Source of the DNA: a virus
DNA length: 58,380 bases
Virus record (IMG/VR): IMGVR_UViG_3300022920_000255
Location: 1 to 58,380 of that record
Direction: 5' to 3' (one strand)
The translations under genes and the position numbers were made by a program. Position 1 is the first letter of the stretch. The number at the start of each line of letters is the position of its first letter. The notes under the pieces were generated by a model, which worked only from the letters and a program-made list of their open reading frames with translations, ran no database searches and was not told the origin of the DNA. Shown in pieces: positions 40,761-49,840 of the stretch.

Positions 40761-43556
40761 ATGAGCTATGTAGACGCCTACTACAACAAAGATAAAGATA
40801 TTGTGCAAGTCGTTGAACGTATCAACGGCAAGCGCATTTATCAAGATTATCCTGCGTGGCGTACATTCTATGTACGTGACGATAGGGGATCTCATACAAG
40901 TATTCACGGTGAGAAAGTTCGTCAAGTGAAAGTCAAACGTAAGAAAGACTTGCACAAAGAACTACGTATGCATTCTGATAAGAAGATTTATGAGAGTGAT
41001 ATTAAGCCGGAGATTAGATGTCTTGCTGAAAACTATCTTGGCAAGGACTCGCCAAAGTTGAATGTAGCGTTCTTCGATATCGAGGTTGACTTCGATGCGG
41101 TGCGCGGTTTTGCTCCGCCAGAAGATCCGTTCATGCCGATTACTGCAATTACAGTAGCACTACAATGGACTGGTCAACTCGTAACATTCGTTATTCCGCC
41201 AGAGCATATGCGTGAAGGTGAGGGACTAGAAGAAGCACAACGACTATGTGATAAGTTTGAAGATACGTTTTTGTATCTTAGCGAAGCAGATTTGTTGAAT
41301 GACTTCTTAGCTCTTATCGAAGATGCAGATGTAATTAGTGGTTGGAACAGTGAAGGCTTCGATATTCCATACACTCTTAATCGCATTGTGCGTGTGTTGA
41401 GCAAGTCTCATACACGTAAGCTATGCTTGTGGGACTTGTATCCTACTCCTAAGAAACTTATTAAGTATGGAAAAGAACAAACAAGTTATAACTTACTCGG
41501 ACGTATTCACCTCGATTATCTTGAACTGTATCGCAAGTACACATATCACGAAATGCATTCATATTCACTTGATGCTATCGGTGAGTATGAACTTGGCGAA
41601 CGTAAGGTTGCATATGAGGGTACACTAGATCAGTTATACAATCAAGACTTCTATAAGTTTATTGAATATAACAGACAGGATACTGCATTACTCGACAAAC
41701 TAGACAGGAAGCTACAGTTCATTGACTTGGCAAACGAGATTGCACACGATAACACTGTTAACATTCAAACTACAATGGGTGCGGTTGCTGTGACTGAATC
41801 AGCTATCATCAACGAAGCACACAGACGTGGTATGGTTGTTCCAGATCGTAAGCGTAGATCATGGGATACAGAAGACGATGATTATGAACCTACACGTGAA
41901 GAAGAGGAAGCGGCAGAAGCACAGAAAGCGGCTGGTGCATTCGTTGCAGATCCACAGAAAGGTCTGCAAAAGTGGGTAGCGGGTATCGATATTAACTCGC
42001 TGTATCCTTCTATCATTCGTGCGTTAAACATGTCTCCAGAAACTATTACTGCACAACTTCGTCCTGACTTGACTGATGAAATGATTCAGACACGTATCAG
42101 AACTGGTCGCGGTGGTAAGAGCAAAGGCTTTGGTGCTGCACAAGCATGGGAAGATACATTCTCTACAGAAGAGTTTCGTCTGTTGAATGAAAAAGACAAG
42201 ACACAAATAATGACTCTTGATATGGAAGATGGTTCTGAACATCAGTTGACTGGTGCAGAAGTAGCAGACTTAGTGTTCAGTGGTGATTTGCCGTGGGCTA
42301 TTAGTGCAAATGGCACTGTATTCAGACAAGACGTACAAGGTATCATTCCTAGTTTGCTTGAGCGTTGGTATGCAGAACGTAAAGTACTACAAGCTAATAA
42401 GAAGAAAGCAATTGAAAAGGGCGATAAAGAAGAAATCGCTTTCTGGGATAAACGACAGCTAGTTAAGAAGATTAACTTGAACAGTTTGTATGGTGCGATC
42501 CTTAATCAAGGGTGTCGTTTCTATGATAAACGTATCGGGCAATCAACTACTCTATCAGGTCGTTGTATCACACGTCACATGGGTGCTAAGACTAATGAAG
42601 TTATCGATGGCACGTATGACTATAAAGGCAAATCAGTTATCTATGGCGATACTGACTCTATCTACTATTCAATGTATCCTTCATATCACAAAGAAATCGA
42701 TAACGGTGAGATTGAATGGGATAAAGAGATTGCTCTTACTATGTATGACGAAATTGCAGATCAAGTAAACGCAAGTTTCCCTGACTTTATGAAAGACTTC
42801 TTTAATGTCCCTCGCAAGCAAGGTGAAATCATTGCTGCAGGTCGTGAGAACTTAGCAACGTCTGCTATCTTTATTAAGAAGAAACGTTATGCTATGCTTA
42901 TCTACGATGATGATGGTGAACGCCGTGATGTCGATGGCAAACCTGGCAAAGTTAAAGCTATGGGACTTGACTTGAAACGTTCTGATACTCCAGACTATAT
43001 GCAAACATTTCTTAGTTCGTGTTTGCTTAAAGTGCTTACTGGTGGGGATCAAGATGATATTGTTGGTATGGTCAAAGAGTTTAAGAAAGAGTTTCGCAAT
43101 AAGCCGGGTTGGGAGAAAGGTACTCCTAAGCGTGTTAACAACTTGACTAAGTTCAAGAATGATGTAGCAAAATACAAGAAAGCACAGAATGCAGACTTCA
43201 AGCTACGTAGTTCAGAAGACAAGTTGCAGAAGCCTAGACTTCCGGGACACGTGAGTGCTGCATTGAACTGGAATACATTACGTGAAATGCATGGGGATCG
43301 TTATTCTATTGAGATTACAGATGGTATGAAGACTATTGTATGTAAACTCAGAGACAATCCCATGAAGATGACAAGTATTGCATATCCAATTGATGCGGAT
43401 CGAATTCCAGAATGGTTCCAAGAACTTCCGTTTGATCATGATTTGATGGAAACAACAATCATTGACAAGAAGATTGACAACTTGATTGGTGTTCTGAAAT
43501 GGGACTTGCGTAATGCTAGTAACAGTGAAACTTTTGAAGATTTGTTTTCATTCTAA
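40761..43556 (+). CDS. Family B DNA polymerase (gp43-like)
   Basis: A 931-residue replicative polymerase (T4 gp43: 898). Exonuclease motifs: FFDIEVDFD (Exo I), ISGWNSEGFDIPY (Exo II), EYNRQDTALLDKL (Exo III). Polymerase motifs: GIDINSLYPSIIRAL (A), KKINLNSLYGAILNQG (B), VIYGDTDSIYYSM (C). Both activities look intact. A Glu/Ala-rich insert (about 373-395) separates the exonuclease and polymerase parts. The protein ends in a LFSF-type tail that could contact the sliding clamp. Its stop overlaps the methyltransferase start. Confidence 0.95.
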   Translation: MSYVDAYYNKDKDIVQVVERINGKRIYQDYPAWRTFYVRDDRGSHTSIHGEKVRQVKVKRKKDLHKELRMHSDKKIYESDIKPEIRCLAENYLGKDSPKLNVAFFDIEVDFDAVRGFAPPEDPFMPITAITVALQWTGQLVTFVIPPEHMREGEGLEEAQRLCDKFEDTFLYLSEADLLNDFLALIEDADVISGWNSEGFDIPYTLNRIVRVLSKSHTRKLCLWDLYPTPKKLIKYGKEQTSYNLLGRIHLDYLELYRKYTYHEMHSYSLDAIGEYELGERKVAYEGTLDQLYNQDFYKFIEYNRQDTALLDKLDRKLQFIDLANEIAHDNTVNIQTTMGAVAVTESAIINEAHRRGMVVPDRKRRSWDTEDDDYEPTREEEEAAEAQKAAGAFVADPQKGLQKWVAGIDINSLYPSIIRALNMSPETITAQLRPDLTDEMIQTRIRTGRGGKSKGFGAAQAWEDTFSTEEFRLLNEKDKTQIMTLDMEDGSEHQLTGAEVADLVFSGDLPWAISANGTVFRQDVQGIIPSLLERWYAERKVLQANKKKAIEKGDKEEIAFWDKRQLVKKINLNSLYGAILNQGCRFYDKRIGQSTTLSGRCITRHMGAKTNEVIDGTYDYKGKSVIYGDTDSIYYSMYPSYHKEIDNGEIEWDKEIALTMYDEIADQVNASFPDFMKDFFNVPRKQGEIIAAGRENLATSAIFIKKKRYAMLIYDDDGERRDVDGKPGKVKAMGLDLKRSDTPDYMQTFLSSCLLKVLTGGDQDDIVGMVKEFKKEFRNKPGWEKGTPKRVNNLTKFKNDVAKYKKAQNADFKLRSSEDKLQKPRLPGHVSAALNWNTLREMHGDRYSIEITDGMKTIVCKLRDNPMKMTSIAYPIDADRIPEWFQELPFDHDLMETTIIDKKIDNLIGVLKWDLRNASNSETFEDLFSF

Positions 43557-44137
43557 TGGCTAAAAAGACTTACACAGAACTAGTATCCAGTTTAGGGAGG
43601 AATGCTGCATCAGATGAATGCTATACTCCTCCAGATCAAGTACTTCCATTATTACCTTATTTGGATAAGACAAAGACTTACTATGAAGCGACTAGTGGAA
43701 TATCTAGTTTGCTAGTAGAAGGTTTTAAGAAATACGATTACAACATCGTAGCAAGTAATGGGAAAGACTTCTTTGACTGTGAGCCAGATGATGTACATGA
43801 TGGGATTATAACTAATCCACCGTACAGTATCAAAGACAAGTTCATTGAGCATTGCTATGCTCTTGGCAAACCTTTTGCACTATTACTACCTATCGCAAGT
43901 TTTCAAGGAAGCAAGCGTGGCAAGATGTTCATGGAACATGGTATGAGTGCGTTAGTATACAATAACAGAGTTGACTTTACAGGTGGGGGCAGTCCTACAT
44001 TTGGTAATGCTTGGTTCATGTGGGGTATACTGCCCAATAATACTATTCATTGGGTTGATAATCCAAAGATAGGAAATACTAAAAAGAAAACTACACAAGT
44101 TGAAGAAAAATCATTTGACAACTTGTTTGACTTGTGA
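43556..44137 (+). CDS. Adenine-specific DNA methyltransferase-like protein
   Basis: A 193-residue protein with TNPPYSIKDKF, the catalytic (D/N)PPY motif IV of N6-adenine methyltransferases, and a weak motif I (YYEATSGISSLLVEGF). It is short, with no clear target-recognition domain. It is translationally coupled to the polymerase gene. It could protect phage DNA, together with the 7-deazaguanine genes downstream. It uses SAM, which the phage MetK could supply. Confidence 0.65.
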   Translation: MAKKTYTELVSSLGRNAASDECYTPPDQVLPLLPYLDKTKTYYEATSGISSLLVEGFKKYDYNIVASNGKDFFDCEPDDVHDGIITNPPYSIKDKFIEHCYALGKPFALLLPIASFQGSKRGKMFMEHGMSALVYNNRVDFTGGGSPTFGNAWFMWGILPNNTIHWVDNPKIGNTKKKTTQVEEKSFDNLFDL

Positions 44138-44143
44138 TATAAT
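44115..44143 (+). promoter_or_regulatory. Strong extended -10 promoter of the sliding clamp
   Basis: TTGACA 44115-44120 and TGA-TATAAT with TATAAT at 44138-44143; 17-base spacer and TGn extension. It lies at the end of the upstream gene. Confidence 0.8.
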
Positions 44144-44171
44144 AGTAATTAATAAAATATAGGAGAACGCA

Positions 44172-44927
44172 ATGCGTGACATTTTAAAAGATATTGTGAA
44201 GCACACACATTCGCTTGGTATCATCCAAGCAGCAAAAGTGACAACAGACAGCGAAGCAACAACACTAGATGCGATGGACGATGATCGTACTGTTGTACTA
44301 CGTGCAAAGCTACATGATCGTGTATCAGAGTTTGAAGGTAAGTTCGGTCTAGGTCGCTTGGGCGTACTGAACGGTTATCTCGGTTATGAAAGCCGCAACA
44401 CTGAAAATGAAGTTGTAGGTACACATGTAGAGATTAATCGCGTAGAGCGCAACGGCGAAGAAGTTCCAGCAGAGTTTAACTTTACTATTCCAGGTATTTT
44501 GAATTCTACATATCGTGTAATTACAGCAGAACTTGTTGACGCACAGATTAAAACAGCAAACTTCAAAGGCGCGAAGTGGGATGTTGAAGTAATGCCAACA
44601 CAACAAGCAATCAAAGATTTGCAAACTGTTGCAGGTATTCTATCAGCGTATGATCCATTGTTCACAGTACGTACAGTAGATGGCAATCTACAGTTTACAA
44701 TCGGTGATGCATCTACAGATAAAGCAGAGATTACATTTGCTCGTAATGTAGAAGGCGAACTTAAATCAGGTTGGTCATTCCCACTTTCAACAGTGTTGAC
44801 AATTCTAAAATTGGGTGATACATCATCTATGAGTATTAAAATCTCAGATCAAGGTGCAATGGCTATTCATGTTGATAGCGGAATGGGCCTGTATGAGTAC
44901 ATTTTACCTGCTAAATCTGGCAATTAA
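44172..44927 (+). CDS. Sliding clamp (gp45-like)
   Basis: A 251-residue processivity clamp. The two-domain T4 gp45-type layout and the C-terminal AIHVDSGMGLYEYILPAK block are characteristic. T4 gp45 has 228 residues. AGGAGAAC precedes the start and the promoter is one of the strongest in the window, as expected for a highly made replication protein that also serves late transcription in T4-like phages. Confidence 0.85.
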   Translation: MRDILKDIVKHTHSLGIIQAAKVTTDSEATTLDAMDDDRTVVLRAKLHDRVSEFEGKFGLGRLGVLNGYLGYESRNTENEVVGTHVEINRVERNGEEVPAEFNFTIPGILNSTYRVITAELVDAQIKTANFKGAKWDVEVMPTQQAIKDLQTVAGILSAYDPLFTVRTVDGNLQFTIGDASTDKAEITFARNVEGELKSGWSFPLSTVLTILKLGDTSSMSIKISDQGAMAIHVDSGMGLYEYILPAKSGN

Positions 44928-44970
44928 CCTAAATAAAAGTATAACAATATACAAAAGGATACAATAATAA

Positions 44971-46533
44971 ATGGTTAAAGACTTAGGTAAAAACAACATC
45001 AGTAGCGGATATGCAGTATTTCTGCCCGCTATTTCTAACTTCTATGTTCGTAAGGTATCACAACATTACGCAGGAACAACAGACATGTTCCCTCCTGAGC
45101 GTATCCCTCAGGGATTTGAACATGGACTAGATGGACTAAACATCTTAGACAAAGATAAAGGCTATGTGTACTATTCGCATGGTCTTTATTCTGCTGGTCA
45201 TGCTGAACTAGACTTAGAAAAAACTAAAATCGAAGACGGCATGATTGTTAATCGTAATAGAGAAGAAACAGTTCTAGTAGGGGATTCAGGTGGGTATCAG
45301 ATTGGTACTGGTGCTTGGAAACTAGACTGGTCTTCATTCTATGATAAAGAAGGTGATTGGGCAAAGACACGTCATGGTATTATGGCGTGGCTTGAAGAAT
45401 ATTGTGATTATTCTATGACACTTGATATTCCGGGATGGGCATGTTTGCCACAGTATCGTGATAAGAACGGTATCAAAAACTGGGATGAATGTGTAGATAA
45501 AACAATCTTCAATCACGAATACTTTATCAACAACCGCACACCAGGCAAGACTAAGTTCTTAAACACTCTACATGGTTCCAATTGGGATACTAGTGAAAAG
45601 TGGTATGAGAAGGTCAAGCACTTCAATGATAAGTCAGTATATGGCGACAGAGCATTTGAAGGCTATGCGATGGCAGGGGATCACGCAGGTGATGCGGAAC
45701 TACTACTACGTAGACTTATTCGTTTACGTGATGATGGTCTGCTTGGACAAGCAGATCAATCAGATGTTTGGATTCACACTCTTGGCATAAGCGTTCTCCC
45801 ATGGGGTGCTATGTTAACAGCAATCCAACGACAGCTACGAAAGCATGTTAATCCAAACATCACAATCTCTTTTGATGCGGCGTCTCCCTATATTACTGCA
45901 TCGAAAGGGTTGGCTTATGACTATCCTGACTTGAATGGTAACGCTTGGTCTTACAAGACTAAGAAGTTGAATTGGCGTCAAGATATCAGTAATGATAAAC
46001 AACCCTGGTTGTATGAAGGGGAAATCGGCTCACGTTTGAATATGCGAGATATCAATTACATGCAACCTGGTATGCTCAATCGCAACAAGAAAGAAGCTAA
46101 ATCAAGTTGGGATAGTCTAAGCTATATTTTAATTCAAGCACATAATGCTGAATATCATATTCGTGGTATGCAAGACGCAATACGCAGGTTCGATCATGAG
46201 TATGAAATGTTGCATGATAAACTAGATATCAACAACATGAATTTGGGTAAAACTAACGTACTATCCGATATAGTTCCAGATAGAGTTCTGTACTTCGCTA
46301 AGTTCGTAGAAAAATTGTTTGACCCAAAAACTAAAGATCCTATGCAAATGCTAGGAGACTTTAAAGCGTTTCTACGAAAATGTGAAGGATCACGTGTCCA
46401 GAACATTTCTACTACTCCTGACTTTATGGAATTTGAAGAATCAAATGTAAAGACAGAAGAATTTGTAGAAGCAGTTAAGGGAAAGAAGAAAGAATATGAA
46501 GAACCTGAAGGAATAGCAGAATTATTCGGATAA
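44971..46533 (+). CDS. DpdA-like 7-deazaguanine DNA transglycosylase
   Basis: A 520-residue TGT-superfamily protein: VLVGDSGGYQIGTG (TGT DSGGFQ-type substrate motif), MTLDIPGWA near the expected nucleophile Asp, TLHGSNWDTS, and FEGYAMAGDHAGD like the glycine-rich base-binding loop. It lacks the CxCxxC zinc site of tRNA-guanine transglycosylases, as seen in DpdA proteins that insert preQ0-like bases in DNA. FolE, QueD-like and QueE genes nearby support a DNA-modifying role. The C-terminal 150 residues are helical and unassigned. Confidence 0.75.
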   Translation: MVKDLGKNNISSGYAVFLPAISNFYVRKVSQHYAGTTDMFPPERIPQGFEHGLDGLNILDKDKGYVYYSHGLYSAGHAELDLEKTKIEDGMIVNRNREETVLVGDSGGYQIGTGAWKLDWSSFYDKEGDWAKTRHGIMAWLEEYCDYSMTLDIPGWACLPQYRDKNGIKNWDECVDKTIFNHEYFINNRTPGKTKFLNTLHGSNWDTSEKWYEKVKHFNDKSVYGDRAFEGYAMAGDHAGDAELLLRRLIRLRDDGLLGQADQSDVWIHTLGISVLPWGAMLTAIQRQLRKHVNPNITISFDAASPYITASKGLAYDYPDLNGNAWSYKTKKLNWRQDISNDKQPWLYEGEIGSRLNMRDINYMQPGMLNRNKKEAKSSWDSLSYILIQAHNAEYHIRGMQDAIRRFDHEYEMLHDKLDINNMNLGKTNVLSDIVPDRVLYFAKFVEKLFDPKTKDPMQMLGDFKAFLRKCEGSRVQNISTTPDFMEFEESNVKTEEFVEAVKGKKKEYEEPEGIAELFG

Positions 46534-46543
46534 GGAGGTATAT

Positions 46544-46723
46544 ATGACACCCGAAAAGAAACAAGCACGACTAGAAAGCCTAAGAAAAAAGCACAGAGAA
46601 CTTGACAATCATATCAAAAAAGAGTATAACTTACACTTAGATGTGAATCATTTAAAATCTGAGAAACTACGAATGAAATCAGAAATTTATGCTTTAGAGC
46701 AGGAACTTGGAGATAATGGGTAG
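46544..46723 (+). CDS. Small DUF465/YdcH-like coiled-coil protein
   Basis: A 59-residue helical protein: HRELDNHIKKEY then HLKSEKLRMKSEIYALEQEL, the HxxLD ... LKxEKLxLKxEI pattern of the DUF465 (YdcH) family. It has an excellent ribosome site (AAGGAGGT). It overlaps the next gene by 8 bases. The function of the family is unknown. Confidence 0.6.
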   Translation: MTPEKKQARLESLRKKHRELDNHIKKEYNLHLDVNHLKSEKLRMKSEIYALEQELGDNG

Positions 46724-47171
46724 TTACTATAATTATATGCTAACAGAAACTAGGAAAGCAATCATGAAAGACGATATGGAAAAACAAAAACAAAATGCAA
46801 AACGTTGGATTTGGGTTACGTTTCAAAAAGAAGGTATTCACAAGTATCCAGCCGCATTGACAGATCCTGCTCTAGCGACAGGCGATGAATATGATGTATC
46901 TTTTTTGGGATATCCGCATCGTCACATGTTTCATTTCCGTGTAGCAATTAAAGTAACACATAATGACAGAGACATTGAATTCATTCAATTCAAGCGTTGG
47001 TTAGAAAACTTGTACAAAGATAATGTTATCGAACTTGATTATAAATCATGCGAAATGATGTCTGATGATTTGTTTGATCAAATCGTTGCGAAGTATCCAG
47101 GTCGTGATATCAAAATCGAAATCTCCGAAGACGGAGAAAACGGAGCATTAGTAGAATATGACGCTCAGTGA
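46716..47171 (+). CDS. QueD-like 6-carboxytetrahydropterin synthase homologue
   Basis: A 151-residue protein whose second half resembles QueD/PTPS: PHRHMFHFRVAIKVTH aligns with the zinc-binding HGHSF block, then IEFIQFKRWLENLY (DF-x-LK block), ELDYKSCEMMSDDLFDQIV and IKIEISEDGENGALVEY (C-terminal VxETxxxxxxY block). Some usual catalytic residues differ. The ATG at 46716 with GGAG 4 bases upstream is favoured over TTG 46707. It lies in the 7-deazaguanine gene group, where a QueD step is required. Confidence 0.55.
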   Translation: MGSYYNYMLTETRKAIMKDDMEKQKQNAKRWIWVTFQKEGIHKYPAALTDPALATGDEYDVSFLGYPHRHMFHFRVAIKVTHNDRDIEFIQFKRWLENLYKDNVIELDYKSCEMMSDDLFDQIVAKYPGRDIKIEISEDGENGALVEYDAQ

Positions 47172-47682
47172 AGAAATTCAAGCGATGGTTAGGGTAGTAC
47201 CTGATCATCCGCAACCAGGTATTATGTATCAGGATATGGCTAGTATCTTTAATCATCCGTCAGGGTTGACTAAAGTTATTCAAGCATTTCAAGAACAGAA
47301 TATCATCTACGACAGAATCGTAGGATTAGATGCACGTGGCTTTCCAATGGCTGGTGCATTAAGTGCTATTACAGGCAAACCGTTTGTTATGGCACGTAAG
47401 AAAGGTAAACTTCCGGGTGAGACTATCTCAACGGAATATGAATTAGAATACGGAACAGACGAACTACACCTTCAAACTGACTCAGTGTTAGACGATGACC
47501 GTGTTCTAATAATTGATGATGTTATTGCAACTGGTGGGACACTACTAGCGGCTACATCATTGATAGAACGAATGAATGGTAACATAGTTGGTATTCATTC
47601 GATTATGGACTTGACTTTTTTAGGCGGGTCTGCTAAATTGAGAGACAAGGGTTATCCCGTGTTCTCAATTTTAAGTGAGTAA
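47158..47682 (+). CDS. apt: Adenine phosphoribosyltransferase-like protein
   Basis: A 174-residue type I phosphoribosyltransferase with the PRPP loop VLIIDDVIATGGTLLAAT and the Apt-type N-terminal part (VPDHPQPGIMYQDM, GLDARGFPMAGAL, KKGKLPGETIS). Length and motifs match bacterial Apt, which salvages adenine to AMP with PRPP. It overlaps the QueD-like gene by 14 bases. The DpdA reaction releases guanine and MTA/adenine can arise from SAM use, so base salvage fits the setting; that link is inference. Confidence 0.85.
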   Translation: MTLSEEIQAMVRVVPDHPQPGIMYQDMASIFNHPSGLTKVIQAFQEQNIIYDRIVGLDARGFPMAGALSAITGKPFVMARKKGKLPGETISTEYELEYGTDELHLQTDSVLDDDRVLIIDDVIATGGTLLAATSLIERMNGNIVGIHSIMDLTFLGGSAKLRDKGYPVFSILSE

Positions 47683-47705
47683 CTGGTAAAACGAATAGGA
47701 ATCTA

Positions 47706-48776
47706 ATGTTATATCTTATAGACTTGGAGAGTGTTGAATCCCGCTACACAAAGCAATGGAAGACACATCTCCCCACATTGTTACGAAGCAACGGTATTGA
47801 TGTTACTGTGATTGACGGTCCAACCGACATTCCAGAAGCCACTACACCTGGTGCATTTCTCAACTTTGGTGGTACAAATATCTATAAGAGCGCACAATTA
47901 GAAAAGATAGCAAAACTGATCTGTGATGGCGAAGTCAAAGATGGTGACTATTTTCTCTATACAGATGCGTGGAATCCCACTGTCATCCAGCTTAAATATA
48001 TGGCAGAATTACTTGGGATAAAACTCCGTATCGGTGGTTTATGGCATGCTGGTAGCTATGATCCGCAAGATTTCTTAGGTCGTTTAATTGGCGATGCTTC
48101 ATGGGTTCGTAAAGCGGAAATGAGTATGTACGATTGTTATGATGATAACTTTTTTGCTACTAAGTTTCATATTGATTTGTTTACAAATACATTCTGGGAC
48201 GATGACCGTGATATCGACAGGCAACTACTTCACTCTATACGACAAGTGGGTTGGCCTATGGAATACATCGAAGAGGATCTTAGTGAGTATAAGAATATGG
48301 CGAAAGAGGACATCATAGTATTCCCACATCGTATTGCTCCTGAGAAACAGCCAGAAGTTTTTGACTACATTGCTGAACAGATGCCAGAGTATCAGTTCAT
48401 TAAATGTCAGGACTTGAACTTGACAAAGCCAGAATACCACACCTTACTTGGTAAAGCTAAGTTAGTGTTTAGTGCTAACTTGCAGGAAACTCTGGGTATC
48501 TCAGTATACGAAGGTCTGCAAGTTGGTGCTATTCCTATGGTCCCAGATAGACTTTCATATAGTGAAATGTGGACTAATCACTTTAAATATCCAAGTGAAT
48601 GGACTTCTTCATTGGATGCAACAAAGAAAAACATTGAAAATATTAAAGCATATATTCATATGCAAATGTCGAAGAATAGTGACCTAACTTGGACAATGAA
48701 TGAAGAACTACGTAATGTAGAAAAGTTCTATAGTGGTAGTAAATTAATTAAAACAATTAAGGAAAATCTCGAATGA
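47706..48776 (+). CDS. GT-B glycosyltransferase
   Basis: A 356-residue glycosyltransferase of GT-B type. The C-terminal half holds the donor-binding pattern (VFSANLQETLGISVYEGLQV, an E-x7-E motif). The N-terminal half is unlike known T4 DNA glucosyltransferases. The target may be phage DNA, the modified base, or host surface sugar; the 7-deazaguanine context weakly favours DNA. It overlaps the iron-permease gene by 4 bases (ATGA). Confidence 0.65.
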   Translation: MLYLIDLESVESRYTKQWKTHLPTLLRSNGIDVTVIDGPTDIPEATTPGAFLNFGGTNIYKSAQLEKIAKLICDGEVKDGDYFLYTDAWNPTVIQLKYMAELLGIKLRIGGLWHAGSYDPQDFLGRLIGDASWVRKAEMSMYDCYDDNFFATKFHIDLFTNTFWDDDRDIDRQLLHSIRQVGWPMEYIEEDLSEYKNMAKEDIIVFPHRIAPEKQPEVFDYIAEQMPEYQFIKCQDLNLTKPEYHTLLGKAKLVFSANLQETLGISVYEGLQVGAIPMVPDRLSYSEMWTNHFKYPSEWTSSLDATKKNIENIKAYIHMQMSKNSDLTWTMNEELRNVEKFYSGSKLIKTIKENLE

Positions 48777-49363
48777 TTACTAGTTTTATATATGTAGGTA
48801 GAGAAGCAATAGAAATAATGCTACTCACCTTTATGATTATTACTGCAATAAAAATAAACAAAACACTTATAGCAACTGCATTACTAGGTATACTACTAGG
48901 TGGTATACTAGGGTATATGATAGGCGATTTCTTATATGGTTATGATACATATATGTATGCAGGATTATCAGCTATGATGTTCTACTTATTTTTTACGAGT
49001 AGCTCATTGCCCGAAAAAATTAAATTACGTATGGAATCATTAGAAAATAAATCTGCATGTTGTGCTAAGGTACTAGGACTGTTTTTAGTTTGGCTAGTAT
49101 TCTTCCGTGAAAGTTTAGAAATTTTTGTGTTTATGTTCCAGAATGTACACAATAATCTCCCATCCTGGATTGGTGCTGGAGTATCAGTTCTTTTGATAGT
49201 ACTAGTATACAACTATATGAAAGTGTACGCTAATCGCAAATTTAGACCAGAAATTAAAAAACTAATGTTTAAAGTATCTAACTATGCATTCTTAGCATTT
49301 GGTATATTCTTTGCATACGAGGCACTTAGGCATTCATCATTAGTTCATTTACATCTAATATAA
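48773..49363 (+). CDS. FTR1/EfeU-like iron permease
   Basis: A 196-residue protein with about six membrane segments. It carries two REXXE motifs, REAIE (residues 9-13, TM1) and RESLE (about 114-118, TM4), the paired iron-binding motifs that define FTR1/EfeU ferric or ferrous permeases. EfeU has about 276 residues and seven segments, so this is a compact form. It is translationally coupled to the glycosyltransferase. Together with the Fe-S genes it suggests that the phage raises iron supply. Confidence 0.7.
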   Translation: MITSFIYVGREAIEIMLLTFMIITAIKINKTLIATALLGILLGGILGYMIGDFLYGYDTYMYAGLSAMMFYLFFTSSSLPEKIKLRMESLENKSACCAKVLGLFLVWLVFFRESLEIFVFMFQNVHNNLPSWIGAGVSVLLIVLVYNYMKVYANRKFRPEIKKLMFKVSNYAFLAFGIFFAYEALRHSSLVHLHLI

Positions 49364-49379
49364 ATTTGAAGAATGCAAA

Positions 49380-49387
49380 GATAAATA
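49380..49387 (+). promoter_or_regulatory. Late-type promoter GATAAATA
   Basis: Octamer 51 bases before the ATG at 49438. Confidence 0.6.
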
Positions 49388-49437
49388 CATATGATAGAGA
49401 GTATCCCAGCTTTCTATCATATTTTGGGAGAAATAAT

Positions 49438-49740
49438 ATGGCTCGTTACAGAGGTATGATCACCAACAACATTAAGTTTGATGCAACAATCAAGGTTCGC
49501 CGTTCGATTGACTTACGTGAACTATCAGACTTTGGTTCAATCACTGATGCAGCACAAGATTTACCAACATCAGGTGCAACACATCGTAAAGCAACAGGTG
49601 GTTCAACTTCAGCAACACGCGGACACGCAGATTTACGTGATATCCACAGTGAAGCAGTAGTTGATCGCCAAGATATGGGTTCGGTTGCTGATACAGCAAG
49701 AGACACATTAGGCTATAATGATGAACCTTATCTACACTAA
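49438..49740 (+). CDS. Stand-alone copy of the shared virion N-terminal module
   Basis: A 100-residue protein homologous to the first 100 residues of the proteins at 810 and 2097 (RRSIDLRELSDFGSI, QDLPTSGATHRKATGGSTSA, QDMGSVAD), with no C-terminal domain. The ATG at 49438 with GGGAGAA upstream is chosen. Late promoter upstream. It may occupy the same particle sites as the longer proteins or compete with them. Confidence 0.65.
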   Translation: MARYRGMITNNIKFDATIKVRRSIDLRELSDFGSITDAAQDLPTSGATHRKATGGSTSATRGHADLRDIHSEAVVDRQDMGSVADTARDTLGYNDEPYLH

Positions 49741-49757
49741 TTAATTTAAAATAAGTG

Positions 49758-49786
49758 TTGACAAAATAACCCACTTGTAGTATTAT
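49758..49786 (+). promoter_or_regulatory. Sigma70-type promoter of the folE operon
   Basis: TTGACA 49758-49763 and TATTAT 49781-49786, 17-base spacer. Confidence 0.75.
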
Positions 49787-49840
49787 AATATTATGAGTGG
49801 GTTTACCATATCCATATCTAAAATAAAGGAACATAGTATA

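Noticed and set aside
47706-48776. T4 alpha- or beta-glucosyltransferase
   Set aside because: No close resemblance beyond the GT-B E-x7-E motif, and no hydroxymethylase gene is seen.
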